Assembly (NCBI RefSeq): GCF_020857975.1
Contig: NZ_JACWUO010000001.1
Location: forward strand, 391,126 to 455,125
Length of the DNA: 64,000 nt
Direction of reading: 5' to 3'
DNA from: Stenotrophomonas rhizophila
GTDB taxonomy: Bacteria; Pseudomonadota; Gammaproteobacteria; Xanthomonadales; Xanthomonadaceae
This document shows, one piece after another, positions 41,530-54,304 of this stretch. The notes under the pieces were generated by a model. It ran no database searches. It was given only the letters and a program-made list of their open reading frames with translations, and was not told the DNA's origin. How positions within the stretch are numbered: the stretch's first letter is position 1; each line of letters starts with the position of its first letter. The position numbers and the translations under genes were made by a program.

Positions 41530-43578
41530 TCAGCGCGGTGACGGCAGCGCAGCGGCGGTAGCGGCGTGCGGTTGCGCCACCGGCGCCTCCGGGAACAACG
41601 CAAAGCGTAGCCCCAGCACCCCCATCAGCGCGTCATCGCGCGCCTTGCCCGGGGCCACCGTCTGCACCCGCCGCAGCGACGCCTCCAGCCTGGCCTGCAG
41701 ACCGGCCGGTGCGGGCAGCGGGCCGCGCCGTGCCACCTGCGCGCGGTAGTGCGTGGCCACATCGTCCAGGATCGCCTCGATCGCCTCCACGCTGGCCGGC
41801 GGCAGGCCGTGGCGGGCGCGCCGCAGCTGCAGGATGTTCAGGCCGATACGGGCTTCGGTGAGCATGTCCACCGAGGCGATGTCGCTGCCTTCCGGGGTGG
41901 CCGCCAGGCGTGGGGCGAGCAGGCCCAGCAGGTCCAGCATGCGCGCGGCGAACTGCTGGCGGTCCTGCTGGCCGCGGCCTTCGGCGGCCTCGGCCAGCGT
42001 GGTCCAGCCCTGGCGCACCAGCCGGCGCGCGGTCCACTCGGCGCCGACCGAGCGGAACAGGCGGGTCATCATCACCGCAAAGCCAATACCGATGAACATG
42101 GCCACCGAGGAATTGATGAAGCTCTGGATATTGGCGTTGTAGGTGTTCTGCACGTTCAGCAGCGCCACCAGGTTGACCATCAGCGGCAGCCCGATCAACG
42201 CGGTCTGCGGCTTGTGCAGCAGCAGCCCGGCCGGCAGGAACACCACCGCCAATACCAGCGCCAGGCTGCCGAAGTCGTGTACCGCCGGGAACACGCCGAA
42301 CAGGTACACCCCGGCCACCAGGCTGGCCACGATCGCCCACAGCAGGAAGGACAGCATGCTCGGCGCCGGGTCGTCCTGGGCGGCGAAGAACGCGGCGGCC
42401 ACGGCGGCCATCATCGCGCCATTGCCGCCGCCTTCCCAGCCGAGCGTGATCCACAGCGCGCAGTAGGTCATCAGCGCCATGCCGGCGCTGGCGGCGGAGA
42501 ACAGCGCCATGCCGTAGTCGACGTGGCGGGCATCGCCCACGCGCCTGGCGCCGATGCGGTAGTGCGCGGTGTCGCGCGGGGCATCGCCGCGTTCGATCGC
42601 CTCCTGCAGGGTGGCGCAGTCCTGCCACAGGTCCACCAGCTCCTCCAGGCGCAGCAGCAGGGTGACCAGCAGCAGGTGGTCCAGCTCGCCATCCACGGCC
42701 GGCTTCAAGGCCAGGATGCGCTCGCGCAGCGCCGCGTACCCGCTGGCGCCGGCGCGGCCCGGCGTCTCCAGCCACTGCGCGATGTCGGCCACCAACGGCT
42801 CCAGCCCTGGCGGCAGCGCGCGGCCACCGGCGCGCAACGCACTCAACCGGTCGGCGATGGACGACAGCACCGGCAGCATCAGCAGCATCCGGTCGCGCAG
42901 CTGCTGCATCGACACCGCTGCACCGGCGTGGCGCGGGTCGTCGCGGCGCAGGAATTCGATCAGCGCGTCGAACTGCACCAGGTCGGCGGCCAGCCGGTTG
43001 CGCGGTGCGTGCGCCTGGCCGCGCAGCAGGATCTGCCGGCACCACTGCGCCGCATCGCCCATCCAGTTGCCTATCCGCGCGCGCAGCATCGGCCGCACCG
43101 AGGTAGGGAACAACAGCGAGGCGAACAGCACCGCCACCACCGTGCCCAGGATGATCTCCTCGCTGCGCGCCACCACCGTGTCGAAGATGGTGTCCGGCGA
43201 GGTCACCGCGGGAAAACCGATGAAGGCGGTGGTGTAGCCGGCCAGCAGGAACGCATAGCCGCGCGGGCCACGGTTGAGCAGGGCCACGAACAGGCAGACC
43301 GACAACCACAGCGACATCGCCGCGCTGAGGAGGAACGGGGTTTCCACCAGGTGCGGCAGCATCCACAGCGTGGCCGCCCCGGCGATCAGCGTGCCGAGGA
43401 CGCGGTACACGCCCTTGGCGCGGGTCGGGCCGAGCATTGGCTGGGTGACGATGTAGACGGTGGCCATCGCCCAGTACGGGCGCGAGAGGTTGCCGGCCAG
43501 GCCGATGTACAGCGCAGCCAGTGCGGCCAGGAAGGTCTTGACCGAAAACAGCCATGCCTGGCGGTCCAGCAGCAACAT
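41530..43578 (-). CDS. aaeB: FUSC family inner-membrane efflux protein (AaeB-like)
   Basis: The 682-residue product belongs to the FUSC/aromatic acid exporter family (AaeB in E. coli exports p-hydroxybenzoate-type aromatic acids; FusC-type proteins give fusaric acid resistance). It has two similar membrane halves, N-terminal helices from about 12 (FSVKTFLAALAALYIGLAGNLSR and PYWAMATVYIVTQPMLGPTRAKG, typical of the family) and a second set near 365-500. Soluble regions lie at about 165-340 and in the C-terminal part. The ATG at 43578 is 4 bp after the stop of the channel gene. It is the last gene of the operon. The substrate is not determined. Confidence 0.9.
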   Translation of the reverse strand: MLLLDRQAWLFSVKTFLAALAALYIGLAGNLSRPYWAMATVYIVTQPMLGPTRAKGVYRVLGTLIAGAATLWMLPHLVETPFLLSAAMSLWLSVCLFVALLNRGPRGYAFLLAGYTTAFIGFPAVTSPDTIFDTVVARSEEIILGTVVAVLFASLLFPTSVRPMLRARIGNWMGDAAQWCRQILLRGQAHAPRNRLAADLVQFDALIEFLRRDDPRHAGAAVSMQQLRDRMLLMLPVLSSIADRLSALRAGGRALPPGLEPLVADIAQWLETPGRAGASGYAALRERILALKPAVDGELDHLLLVTLLLRLEELVDLWQDCATLQEAIERGDAPRDTAHYRIGARRVGDARHVDYGMALFSAASAGMALMTYCALWITLGWEGGGNGAMMAAVAAAFFAAQDDPAPSMLSFLLWAIVASLVAGVYLFGVFPAVHDFGSLALVLAVVFLPAGLLLHKPQTALIGLPLMVNLVALLNVQNTYNANIQSFINSSVAMFIGIGFAVMMTRLFRSVGAEWTARRLVRQGWTTLAEAAEGRGQQDRQQFAARMLDLLGLLAPRLAATPEGSDIASVDMLTEARIGLNILQLRRARHGLPPASVEAIEAILDDVATHYRAQVARRGPLPAPAGLQARLEASLRRVQTVAPGKARDDALMGVLGLRFALFPEAPVAQPHAATAAALPSPR

Positions 43579-43582
43579 GGGG

Positions 43583-45040
43583 TTACCTCGTGGCCGAGCG
43601 CGGGGCCACGGCGTCGGCATTCCAGCCCCCGCCCAGCGCCAGGAACAGCTGGATCTGGTCGCGCGAGACCTGCGCCTGGGCCTGGGCCAGGGTGGCATCG
43701 GCCGACACCAGCGTGCGGTCCGCATCCAGGCTGGCCAGATACGAGGTGCGCCCGCCCTGGTACAGGCGGCGGTTCTGGCTGGCGGCCAGCGCGGCCTGCT
43801 GCTGGGCCAGCTGCAGCGACTGCAACCGCTGCAGGTCCTGCGCATAGCGGCTGAGCGCGGTCTGGGTTTCGCGCAGCGCCTGCAGCACGCTGTGGTCGAA
43901 CTCGGCCAGGGCCGCATCGGCACCGGCCTCGGTGGCATGGATGCGCGCATGGGTGCCCGAGGACGGCAGCGTCCAGGAGATCAGCGGGCCGATCGACCAC
44001 TGTCGGGTCAGCGGCTGGCCGACATCCTCGAGCAGGCCGGCCACGCCCAGCGAGGCGCCCAGGCGGATGTCCGGGTACAGCTCGGCGGTGGCCACGCCGA
44101 TGCGGGCGGTGGCGGCGGCCAACCGGCGCTCGGCCTGGCGCACGTCGGGGCGGCGCGCCAGCAGCGCACGGCCATCGCCCACTGGCAGCGGCTGGGCCAG
44201 GGTAGGCGCCTGGCTGCAGTCGGCCACGCCAGCGGGCAGTTGCCCCGGGGTGCGGCCGAGCAGGGCGGCCAGCTGGTATTCGGCGGCCTGGCGGTGGGCG
44301 TGCAGCGGCGGCAACGCGGCCTGCAGCATCGCCACCTGGGCATTGGCGCGGGCCAGCTCCGGCGGGGTGCCACGGCCGGCGTCGATCAGCCGCTGGGTGA
44401 CCTCGCGGCTGCGCTGCTGCAGTTGCAGCGAGTGCTCGGCCACGTGCAGCTCATGGTTGGCGTGGCAGATCTCCACGTAGCTGCCGGCTACCTGCGCCAC
44501 CAGCGAGACGCGAGCCAGGTCGAGCGCGGCGGCCACGCTCTGCTCATCGGCGTGCGCGGCTTCGGCGGCGCGCTTGAGCTTGCCGAACAGGTCGAACTGG
44601 TAGGACACGGCGAACTTGCCGTCGGCCAGGCTGATCGGCGGCAGCTCGTGCTCCAGCAGGAACGACTCGGCCGACAGCTGCGCGCGGCTCACCCCGGCCT
44701 CGGCCTCGTAGTCGACACCACCGGCATCCAGCGCCTGCTCGTAGACGGCGGCGGCGCGGCGCAGGTTGGCGTCGGCTACCTTAAGTTCCACGTTGTCGCG
44801 CAGTGCCTGCTGCACCAGCGCATTGAGGCGGTCGTCCTGGTACAGCTCCCACCAGCGCGCCGGCAGTTCGGCGCCGGCGGCCACCTGCGGGTTGCCGGTG
44901 TCGATGAAGGCCGCATTCGCCTCCGGTCGCTGGAAGGCCGACCCTGCGGGCACGGCGTAGTCCGGGCCGACGGTCGTGCACGCGGCCAGCGTGGTCAGCG
45001 CCAGCCCCAGCGCGATGCGGTGCAGGGCAGGGCGATTCAC
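43583..45040 (-). CDS. Outer-membrane efflux channel lipoprotein (TolC/NodT family)
   Basis: The 485-residue product is an outer-membrane factor that would form the exit duct of a tripartite pump. It has a lipoprotein signal with lipobox TLAAC, the NodT start (CTTVGPDYAVP), two OEP repeats of long amphipathic helices (RWWELYQDDRLNALVQQAL, YQFDLFGKLKRA, LLARRPDVRQAERRLAAATARIGVA, LYPDIRLGASLG) and FLALGGGW near the C terminus. The GTG start at 45040 overlaps the HlyD-type stop as GTGA. E. coli aaeXAB has no such gene and uses TolC, so here the pump carries its own channel. Confidence 0.92.
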   Translation of the reverse strand: MNRPALHRIALGLALTTLAACTTVGPDYAVPAGSAFQRPEANAAFIDTGNPQVAAGAELPARWWELYQDDRLNALVQQALRDNVELKVADANLRRAAAVYEQALDAGGVDYEAEAGVSRAQLSAESFLLEHELPPISLADGKFAVSYQFDLFGKLKRAAEAAHADEQSVAAALDLARVSLVAQVAGSYVEICHANHELHVAEHSLQLQQRSREVTQRLIDAGRGTPPELARANAQVAMLQAALPPLHAHRQAAEYQLAALLGRTPGQLPAGVADCSQAPTLAQPLPVGDGRALLARRPDVRQAERRLAAATARIGVATAELYPDIRLGASLGVAGLLEDVGQPLTRQWSIGPLISWTLPSSGTHARIHATEAGADAALAEFDHSVLQALRETQTALSRYAQDLQRLQSLQLAQQQAALAASQNRRLYQGGRTSYLASLDADRTLVSADATLAQAQAQVSRDQIQLFLALGGGWNADAVAPRSATR

Positions 45041-45942
45041 AGCGCCGCCTGGGCCGGTTGCGCCGACGTGGCCTTGGCATCGGGCTGGATGGTGACCGTG
45101 GCGGTGCGCCCGGCGATCAGGTTCACGCCCGCCGGCACCGTGTCGATATGGATGCGCACCGGGATGCGCTGGGCCAGCCGCACCCAGTCGAAGGCCGGGG
45201 TCACGTTCGGCAGCAGGCTGCTGCCTTCGCTGCGGTAGCGGTCCTCGATGCCGGCGGCGATGCTCTGCACGTGGCCCTGCAGTGGCTGGGCCTCGCCCAT
45301 CAGGCGGATGTCGACCTTCTGCCCGGCATGCACGCCGCGCAGGCGGGTCTCCTCGAAGTACCCATCCACGCGGAACGAGCCGGTATCCAGCACCGCGATC
45401 ACCGGGCGCCCGGCGGTGACATAGTCGCCGGCGCGCACAGTGCGGTCGTTGACATGGCCATCGCTGGGGCTGCGCACTTCGGTGCGGGCCAGGTTGAGCT
45501 TGGCCAGGTCCACCGCCGCCTGCGCGGTGGCCATCGAGGCCTGAGCGGCCAGCAGCTTGGCCCGGCGCACTTCGGCGTCCTCGGCGGCGACCAGGTCGGA
45601 CAGGCTGCGGTCGCGGGCGATCTCGCGGCGCAGCTGGTCCAGCATGGCACGGCGTTCGCCGAGTGCGGCCTGGGCCTGCTCCAGCGCGATCTGGTAACGG
45701 GCGCGGTCGACCACGAACAGGACCTGGCCGCGGGTGACCGGCTGGTTGTCGGCCACCTTCACCGCCTCCACCAGCCCGGACACGTCCGGGGCCACCTGCA
45801 CCACGTCGGCGCTGACGTGGGCATCGCGCGTCCACGGCTCGTCCATGTAGTACGCCCACAGGTGGCGCAGCACCAGCAGCGCGGCGATCGCCGCCACGAC
45901 GGTCAGCACGACCGGGAAAGCACGCTTGAGGGTCTTGTTCAC
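45037..45942 (-). CDS. aaeA: HlyD-family membrane fusion protein (AaeA-like)
   Basis: This periplasmic adaptor links the FUSC pump and the outer-membrane channel. The product (301 residues from GTG 45942) has an N-terminal membrane anchor, the segment MDEPWTRDAHVSADVVQVAPDVSGLV, which is very like AaeA, a lipoyl/hairpin region (VKVADNQPVTRGQVLFVVDRARYQIALEQA), and FDWVRLAQRIPVRIHID near the C terminus, also AaeA-like. The GTG at 45942 overlaps the aaeX-like stop (GTGA), the same coupling used for the next gene; an ATG at 45954 is an alternative. Confidence 0.92.
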   Translation of the reverse strand: MNKTLKRAFPVVLTVVAAIAALLVLRHLWAYYMDEPWTRDAHVSADVVQVAPDVSGLVEAVKVADNQPVTRGQVLFVVDRARYQIALEQAQAALGERRAMLDQLRREIARDRSLSDLVAAEDAEVRRAKLLAAQASMATAQAAVDLAKLNLARTEVRSPSDGHVNDRTVRAGDYVTAGRPVIAVLDTGSFRVDGYFEETRLRGVHAGQKVDIRLMGEAQPLQGHVQSIAAGIEDRYRSEGSSLLPNVTPAFDWVRLAQRIPVRIHIDTVPAGVNLIAGRTATVTIQPDAKATSAQPAQAAL

Positions 45943-46148
45943 GATTGCATCCAACGCATCAGGGAAAACAACCCGCCGAGCACGATCACGTACAGGGCCA
46001 GGTTGAACAGGGCGGGGTGCCAGATGTGGCGGTAGGCGCCGCTGCGCTGCAGGACCAGGTGCAGCCCGCTGTTGAGCAGGTAGGCCAGCAGCATCAGCCC
46101 GAGCAGGGTCGGGACGAACACACCATAGAAACTGAATTCACCGTACAT
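45939..46148 (-). CDS. aaeX: DUF1656 small membrane protein (AaeX-like)
   Basis: The 69-residue product has two transmembrane segments and the DUF1656 pattern (MYGEFSFYGVFVPTLLGLMLLAYLL and a C-terminal hydrophobic stretch ending RWMQS). AaeX is the small membrane protein encoded with AaeA and AaeB. Its role is not known. It is the first pump gene after the MarR regulator and overlaps the next start. Confidence 0.9.
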   Translation of the reverse strand: MYGEFSFYGVFVPTLLGLMLLAYLLNSGLHLVLQRSGAYRHIWHPALFNLALYVIVLGGLFSLMRWMQS

Positions 46149-46231
46149 CGAGGCAAAGGGTTCGCAGGAGAGCGGAAAGGGGATCGCCCGGCGTCAGGGG
46201 CCGACACCGGGCGGTACAACGGGGAACAGGC

Positions 46232-46687
46232 TTACGTCACGCGTTCGGCGGCCTCGGCCAGCAGCTGCCACAGCTTGAGCACCGTGCGCAGTTCGTCGGT
46301 CGACAGTTCGCCGAACACGTCCCGGCGCAGCCCGATGAGCTGGCTTTCCAGCTCGCTGACCAGCGCCTGGCCCTTGTCGGTCAGCCACAGCAGGTTGGCG
46401 CGGCGGTCGCTGGCGTCGCATTCGCGGCGGACCAGGTCGCTGGCCGACAGCTTGTCCAGCAGGCGCACCAGCGAGGGGCCTTCCATGCCCAGCTGCTGGG
46501 CCAGCGCGACCTGGCGGATACCCCCGCCGGCGCGGCCGATCAGCAGCAGCGGCATGGTGCAGGCCGCCGAGATGCCATAGCTGCCCAGCGCCTGGTCGGC
46601 CAGGCGCTGCCACTGCCGCCCTGCATAGAGCAGGCCGGAGCTGAGCTGCATCTGCAGCTGGGTACGTTCGTCGAGGGTGCGTTTCAT
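46232..46687 (-). CDS. MarR family transcriptional regulator of the efflux operon
   Basis: The 151-residue product is a MarR-type winged helix-turn-helix repressor, with ISAACTMPLLLIGRAGGGIRQVALAQQLGMEGPSLVRLLDKL (helix-turn-helix region, about 45-86) and the wing LVRRECDASDRRANLLWLTDKG. It is the first gene before the DUF1656-HlyD-OMF-FUSC genes on the same strand (83-bp gap), so a phenolic or other aromatic ligand that it senses may be the pump substrate. A promoter with an inverted repeat over both elements lies at 46696-46726, fitting autorepression. E. coli uses a LysR protein (AaeR) instead. Confidence 0.9.
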   Translation of the reverse strand: MKRTLDERTQLQMQLSSGLLYAGRQWQRLADQALGSYGISAACTMPLLLIGRAGGGIRQVALAQQLGMEGPSLVRLLDKLSASDLVRRECDASDRRANLLWLTDKGQALVSELESQLIGLRRDVFGELSTDELRTVLKLWQLLAEAAERVT

Positions 46688-46695
46688 GGCAGATA

Positions 46696-46726
46696 GATAG
46701 GATACTACTAATTTCGACCCTATCAA
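46696..46726 (-). promoter_or_regulatory. promoter with overlapping inverted repeat for the marR-efflux operon
   Basis: Read on the minus strand, -35 TTGATA (46726-46721) and -10 TATCCT (46704-46699) are 16 bp apart. The arms GATAGG (46696-46701) and CCTATC (46719-46724) form an inverted repeat that overlaps both promoter elements, as expected for a MarR operator. The start codon of the regulator follows 12 bp after the repeat. Confidence 0.6.
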
Positions 46727-46847
46727 TACCCTTGGGCGCAGCGCCGCCCAACGCCGCCCCAATGAAGACGGGCCCCGGCCCGCGCCGGGGGGACGCCCGA
46801 GGGGTCTGTCGGGTACGATGCTCGCCCCCCTTCGGGTGCTGTATGTA

Positions 46848-49702
<2,855 letters not shown>

Positions 49703-49721
49703 ACGGAACGACCGATAACGC

Positions 49722-52700
49722 ATGGCCATCTCCAAGCACACTCCCGCCCTATTCACCGAAGGCCTGCCTGATCCGCGGTTGCAGCAGTTCCGCATGCGCC
49801 GCCTGCAGGTTCACAACTGGGGCACGTTCAACGGACTGACCGAGGTGCCGATCGCCGAACGGGGCTTCCTGTTCGTGGGTCGCTCCGGTTCGGGCAAGTC
49901 GACCCTGCTGGATGCCATGTCGGCCATGCTGGTTCCCCCATCGATCGTCGACTTCAATGCGGCTGCACGGGAAGCCGAGCGCAGTGGTCGCGACCGCAAC
50001 CTGGTGTCCTACGTGCGTGGCGCGTGGGCTGACCAGCAGGACCGTGGCACCGGCGAAATTGCCACTCAGTACCTGCGCAAGGGTGCGACCTGGACGGCAG
50101 TGGTGCTGGAGTACCGTGCTGGCGACGGCCGGGTGGTCAGCTTGGTACGGTTGTTCTGGATCGCCGGCAACGGCGCGGCAGCCGCCGACGTCCGCAAGCA
50201 CTACCTGATCGCCGAGCGGCCTTTCGATATCGCCAAAGACCTTGGCGGCTTCGACCTGGACCTGCGAAAGCTCAAGCAGCGCCTGGGCGACGTCCACCAT
50301 TTCGACAGCTTCACCGGCTATGCCGAGCGCTTCCGCCACCTGCTGGGCATCGACAACGAGATGGCGCTGCGCCTGCTGCACAAGACGCAGTCGGCCAAGA
50401 ATCTCGGCGACCTGAACGTCTTCCTGCGCGACTTCATGCTGGATACGCCCAAGACGTTCGATGCCGCCGAGCGGTTGGTCAGCGACTTCGCCGAACTGGA
50501 TGGCGCGCACACGTCGGTGGTCACGGCCCGGCTCCAGGTCGAAACGTTGTTGCCCGCGCGTGCGTTGCACGCCGAACTGAAAACAATGAACCTGCAGCGC
50601 GCCGATGAGGAGACCTTGAAGCTCGGCCTCGACAGCTTCCGCGAATCGCGGCTGCAGCAGTTGCTGGAAAAGCGCCTGCAGGAAATCGATGTGCGCCATC
50701 GTGGGCTGCAGGGAGAAGAAACCCAGCGCCGCCAGGCACTGGTAAATCATGAGGAGCACCTCGCTGAGCTTGAGCTGCAGCGGCGCCAGCAAGGCGGCGA
50801 GCGCATCGAAGAGCTTGAGCGTGAACAGGGGCGCGCCCAGTCAGAGCAGGATCGCCGGCAAGCAAAGCGCGAGCAGGCCCGCCAGGCTGCAGCAAAACTG
50901 CAGGAAGACCTTCCAGATGACGCGCATGGGTTTGCGCAGTTGATCGGGCGGGCGCAGAGCGAACTCGATAATCGCCAGCAGGCGGCAGCGGCCTTGGATG
51001 ACGCGATCGCCGAGCGCCAGGCAGGCAAACAGGACGATACTCGTCGTTTCGCCGATGTTCGCGCAGAACTGGAAGCCATGGAGCGCACCCCCTCCAGCAT
51101 TCCCGCGCCGCTGCAGAAGCTGCGCAGCCGGCTATCCGAAGAGACGGGCGTGCCCGAGGCCGCGCTGCCCTTCGTCGGTGAGCTGATCCAGGTCCACCAG
51201 GACCAGGCAGCCTGGCAGGGCGCGATCGAGCGTGTATTGTTCGGCTTCGCACAGTCGTTGCTGGTGGAAGACAAGCACTACAACGAGGTCAATGCCTGGG
51301 TGAATCGTACTCACCTTGGCATGCGGCTGACCTACTATCGCGTCCGCCGCAACGACGATGCGATCGTACGCTCGCCATCAGCGCGATCGTTGCTGCACAA
51401 GCTTGAGCTTCGCGACAGTGTGTTCGAGCCGTGGCTGCGTCGCGAACTTGGCAAGCGTTACGACTATGAGTGCGTCGAAGCCAAACAACTGCGCGATGTC
51501 GAACGAGGAATTTCGCGCGAAGGGCAGGTCAAGCATCCCGGCGACCGGTTCGAGAAGGACGACCGCAATGCGATCGGCGACCGTCGCCGTTGGCTTCTGG
51601 GTTTCAACAACCGGGAAAAGCTCGCCCTGTTCCGAAAGGAAGCGCAGGAACTGGCGCAACGCATCGCCGAATGCGACCAGGACGTTGCGAGCTTGCGCAG
51701 CCAACGCGACCTCGACAACGATCGACGACTTGCCTGCAACCAGCTGATCAACTTCGCTTGGGAGGAGGTTGATGTCGCCACCGCGGTCCAGCGACTCCAG
51801 GACATCGCATCGGCCCTGCAGGAACTGCGGGACGGCAACGCTGATCTGGCCCGTCTGGCCCAGCAGATCGACCGCGCCCGCGCCGATATCGAGCAGGCGA
51901 AGCGAACCTATGAGGACACGCGCGTCGAACTTCGTGAACTCTCCCGCGAACGCGACAAGCAGGACGCCAGGCGCCAGAAGAGCCGAGCGCTGGTACTGCC
52001 CGCACTGGGTGTGACCCAGGAAGCAGGACTTCAGCGTCGCCTCGACGCGTTCGGTGGCTTCAGCCTCGAAACGCTCGAAGACCAGATGCGCGAGATCAGC
52101 AAGGGCATCAATGAGAATCTGGCCTCCACGCAGCAGGACGTGCACCGCGTCGAATCGCAGCTGGTCGCCTGCTTCCGCCGCTTCGCGCAGGCCTGGCCGG
52201 AGGAGTCGGGCGACTTTACCGCGTCGGTTGCCTCGGCAGACGATTACCTCGCACGCCTGGCGCGTCTGGAGCGCGATGGCCTGCCTCAGCATGAAGAGCG
52301 TTTCTTTGACCTGCTGCAGAACCAGAGCAAGAACAACCTGCTGGCACTGCAACGACACAGTGCCGAGGCGCGCAAGTCGATCGGCCAGCGGCTGGACGAA
52401 GTCAATGCCTCGCTGGAGCAGGTACCGTTTAACCGTGGCACGCTGCTGACCATCGAGCTCAGTGACCGGCGCCTGCCCGAGGTGCTTGAGTTCCATCTGC
52501 AGCTGCGTGACGTGCTCTCGCATCATCAGACCGAAGAGCGCGAGGTGGCCGAGGCACAGTTTGCCGTGCTGCGTGAGCTGGTGAAGCGGCTTGGCTCGCA
52601 GGAAGGCGAGGACAAGCGCTGGCGGGAAAACGTGCTCGACGTGCGCCTGCATGTGGAGTTCATCGGCGTCGAGCTGGACGCCGCAACCCGCCAGCAGGTC

Positions 52701-53093
52701 GAGATCTACCGCAGTGGCGCCGGCAAGTCCGGCGGCCAGCGGCAGAAGCTGGCTACGACATGCCTGGCCGCTGCGCTGCGATACCAGCTGGGTGGGGCCG
52801 AGAGTCAGTTGCCCAGCTATGCCGCCGTGGTGCTGGACGAAGCGTTCGACAAGGCCGATAACGAGTTCACCGCGTTGGCGATGAACATCTTCGAAAACTT
52901 CGGCTTCCAGATGGTGGTGGCAACGCCGCTGAAATCGGTGATGACGCTGGAGCCCTTCATCGGCGGCGCCTGCTTCGTTGAGATCAGTGGCCGGCACGAC
53001 TCCGGGGTGCTGTTGATCGAGTACGACGAAGAGGGCAAACGGCTCAAGCTGCCAGAACGCACCCGCGCCGTCGCCGAGCGAGCGGAAGACTGA
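49722..53093 (+). CDS. jetC: Wadjet system SMC ATPase JetC (MukB-like)
   Basis: JetC is the SMC motor that extrudes DNA loops in Wadjet. The 1123-residue product has Walker A VGRSGSGKSTLLDAM at residues 52-66, then the family-typical region VPPSIVDFNAAAREAER. A long coiled coil (about 270-470) leads to a hinge (about 475-600) and a second coiled coil (about 640-920). The ABC signature SGAGKSGGQRQKLATTCLAAAL is near residue 1000 and Walker B AAVVLDEAFDKAD near 1035. This order defines SMC/MukB-like ATPases and matches JetC rather than SbcC or RecN. All ATPase motifs look intact, so the system is probably functional. Confidence 0.94.
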   Translation: MAISKHTPALFTEGLPDPRLQQFRMRRLQVHNWGTFNGLTEVPIAERGFLFVGRSGSGKSTLLDAMSAMLVPPSIVDFNAAAREAERSGRDRNLVSYVRGAWADQQDRGTGEIATQYLRKGATWTAVVLEYRAGDGRVVSLVRLFWIAGNGAAAADVRKHYLIAERPFDIAKDLGGFDLDLRKLKQRLGDVHHFDSFTGYAERFRHLLGIDNEMALRLLHKTQSAKNLGDLNVFLRDFMLDTPKTFDAAERLVSDFAELDGAHTSVVTARLQVETLLPARALHAELKTMNLQRADEETLKLGLDSFRESRLQQLLEKRLQEIDVRHRGLQGEETQRRQALVNHEEHLAELELQRRQQGGERIEELEREQGRAQSEQDRRQAKREQARQAAAKLQEDLPDDAHGFAQLIGRAQSELDNRQQAAAALDDAIAERQAGKQDDTRRFADVRAELEAMERTPSSIPAPLQKLRSRLSEETGVPEAALPFVGELIQVHQDQAAWQGAIERVLFGFAQSLLVEDKHYNEVNAWVNRTHLGMRLTYYRVRRNDDAIVRSPSARSLLHKLELRDSVFEPWLRRELGKRYDYECVEAKQLRDVERGISREGQVKHPGDRFEKDDRNAIGDRRRWLLGFNNREKLALFRKEAQELAQRIAECDQDVASLRSQRDLDNDRRLACNQLINFAWEEVDVATAVQRLQDIASALQELRDGNADLARLAQQIDRARADIEQAKRTYEDTRVELRELSRERDKQDARRQKSRALVLPALGVTQEAGLQRRLDAFGGFSLETLEDQMREISKGINENLASTQQDVHRVESQLVACFRRFAQAWPEESGDFTASVASADDYLARLARLERDGLPQHEERFFDLLQNQSKNNLLALQRHSAEARKSIGQRLDEVNASLEQVPFNRGTLLTIELSDRRLPEVLEFHLQLRDVLSHHQTEEREVAEAQFAVLRELVKRLGSQEGEDKRWRENVLDVRLHVEFIGVELDAATRQQVEIYRSGAGKSGGQRQKLATTCLAAALRYQLGGAESQLPSYAAVVLDEAFDKADNEFTALAMNIFENFGFQMVVATPLKSVMTLEPFIGGACFVEISGRHDSGVLLIEYDEEGKRLKLPERTRAVAERAED

Positions 53094-53122
53094 TCTGGCT
53101 GGAAGGCATGCGATGATGGGGC

Positions 53123-54304
53123 ATGGCACCTACCCGCATGCTCCTTCCAGCGGCTGCATTGGCCGAGCTTGAACGACGCTGGCGACGGCGTCGCGGTCAG
53201 TGGTTACTCGGCGAAGGCAGTTGGCCCGAGCTGATCGCATTGAACGAGCCGTCGCAGAGCCTGGTCGAGAGCGAGGATGGCTTCAGGAAGTTCGGTCACT
53301 GGCTGAAGGCCTGGCAGCCCGTCGAAGGTGTGACCATCCGCAATGTGACCTGGTCGAGGCTGGGTCCGCAGGCATTGCCTACGCACTGGCGTCTGAGTGA
53401 TGCATCCGCGGTCGCAGCGGCGCTCGGCCAGACCGTCCGCTGGCAACGTGCTTTGGCCGCGTTGGAGCGCTTTCAGCGTGCGTGGCCGGATGCCGGGGAT
53501 CTGCACGTCCGATTGGCCAACGCCCATTTCGATATGCTGGGTGACGCCCCCGAGGGTGAGCTGGAGCGCGTGATCGGCGTGCTTCGCTGGCTGGAGATGA
53601 ACCCATCGAGCGGTCTCTACCCGCGCCAGATACCGGTTTCCGGTATCGACAGCAAATGGCTGACCGGCCGAGCGCGCATTCTGGGTGATGCATTGGCGGT
53701 ACTGCGGCCGGGTTCGGGCGGCAGCCGCTTCGCAGAGCGTGCGGGCTTGCGGGAGCTCCCAGATCGAGTGCGCATGCGCGTGCCGGATGCTGCGCTGGCG
53801 GCGCATCTTGGTGGGTTGGATGATCTGGCCGTGCCGATTGAGCAGCTCGCTCGCCTGGAGATCCCTGTCCGGCGGGTGTTGATCGTGGAGAACCTGCAAA
53901 CCGGCCTTGCCTGTGAGGGACTTCCTGGAACACTGGTGCTGATGGCGAAAGGGTACGCGGTCCAGTATTCAAGTCGCGTACCGTGGCTCGCCAGCCTGCC
54001 CGTCTTCTATTGGGGAGATATCGATACTCACGGGCTGGCCATTCTGGACAGGTTGCGCGCGCACTTGCCGCACGTGGTCTCGGTGCTGATGGATGAGCAG
54101 GCCCTCCTGTCCTGTCCTCCCGATCGAGTCGGCGTTGAAGACGTCGTGCATCAGGCTGCAACCCTCCCGCGACTGACCGCCGACGAAGCGGCGTTCTATG
54201 TTCAACTCCGCTCGGGACGCTACGGGGCATCGATACGATTGGAGCAGGAGCGGATCGACTGGAACTACGCCATTGCACGGCTGCGTGCTGAGCTGGCGGA
54301 CTAA
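53123..54304 (+). CDS. jetD: Wadjet system nuclease JetD (DUF3322/DUF2220, Toprim)
   Basis: JetD is the topoisomerase VI/Spo11-like nuclease of Wadjet that cuts DNA held by the JetABC loop extruder. The 393-residue product has the N-terminal DUF3322 helical region ([20 protein letters not shown]) and a C-terminal DUF2220 Toprim domain with the acidic residue in [12 protein letters not shown] (Glu near 255) and the Asp pair in [14 protein letters not shown] (near 298 and 300), all present. The ATG at 53123 is 29 bp after the jetC stop. The stop overlaps the stop of the convergent TauE/SafE gene by 4 bp, so the island ends exactly there. Confidence 0.93.
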   Translation: MAPTRMLLPAAALAELERRWRRRRGQWLLGEGSWPELIALNEPSQSLVESEDGFRKFGHWLKAWQPVEGVTIRNVTWSRLGPQALPTHWRLSDASAVAAALGQTVRWQRALAALERFQRAWPDAGDLHVRLANAHFDMLGDAPEGELERVIGVLRWLEMNPSSGLYPRQIPVSGIDSKWLTGRARILGDALAVLRPGSGGSRFAERAGLRELPDRVRMRVPDAALAAHLGGLDDLAVPIEQLARLEIPVRRVLIVENLQTGLACEGLPGTLVLMAKGYAVQYSSRVPWLASLPVFYWGDIDTHGLAILDRLRAHLPHVVSVLMDEQALLSCPPDRVGVEDVVHQAATLPRLTADEAAFYVQLRSGRYGASIRLEQERIDWNYAIARLRAELAD

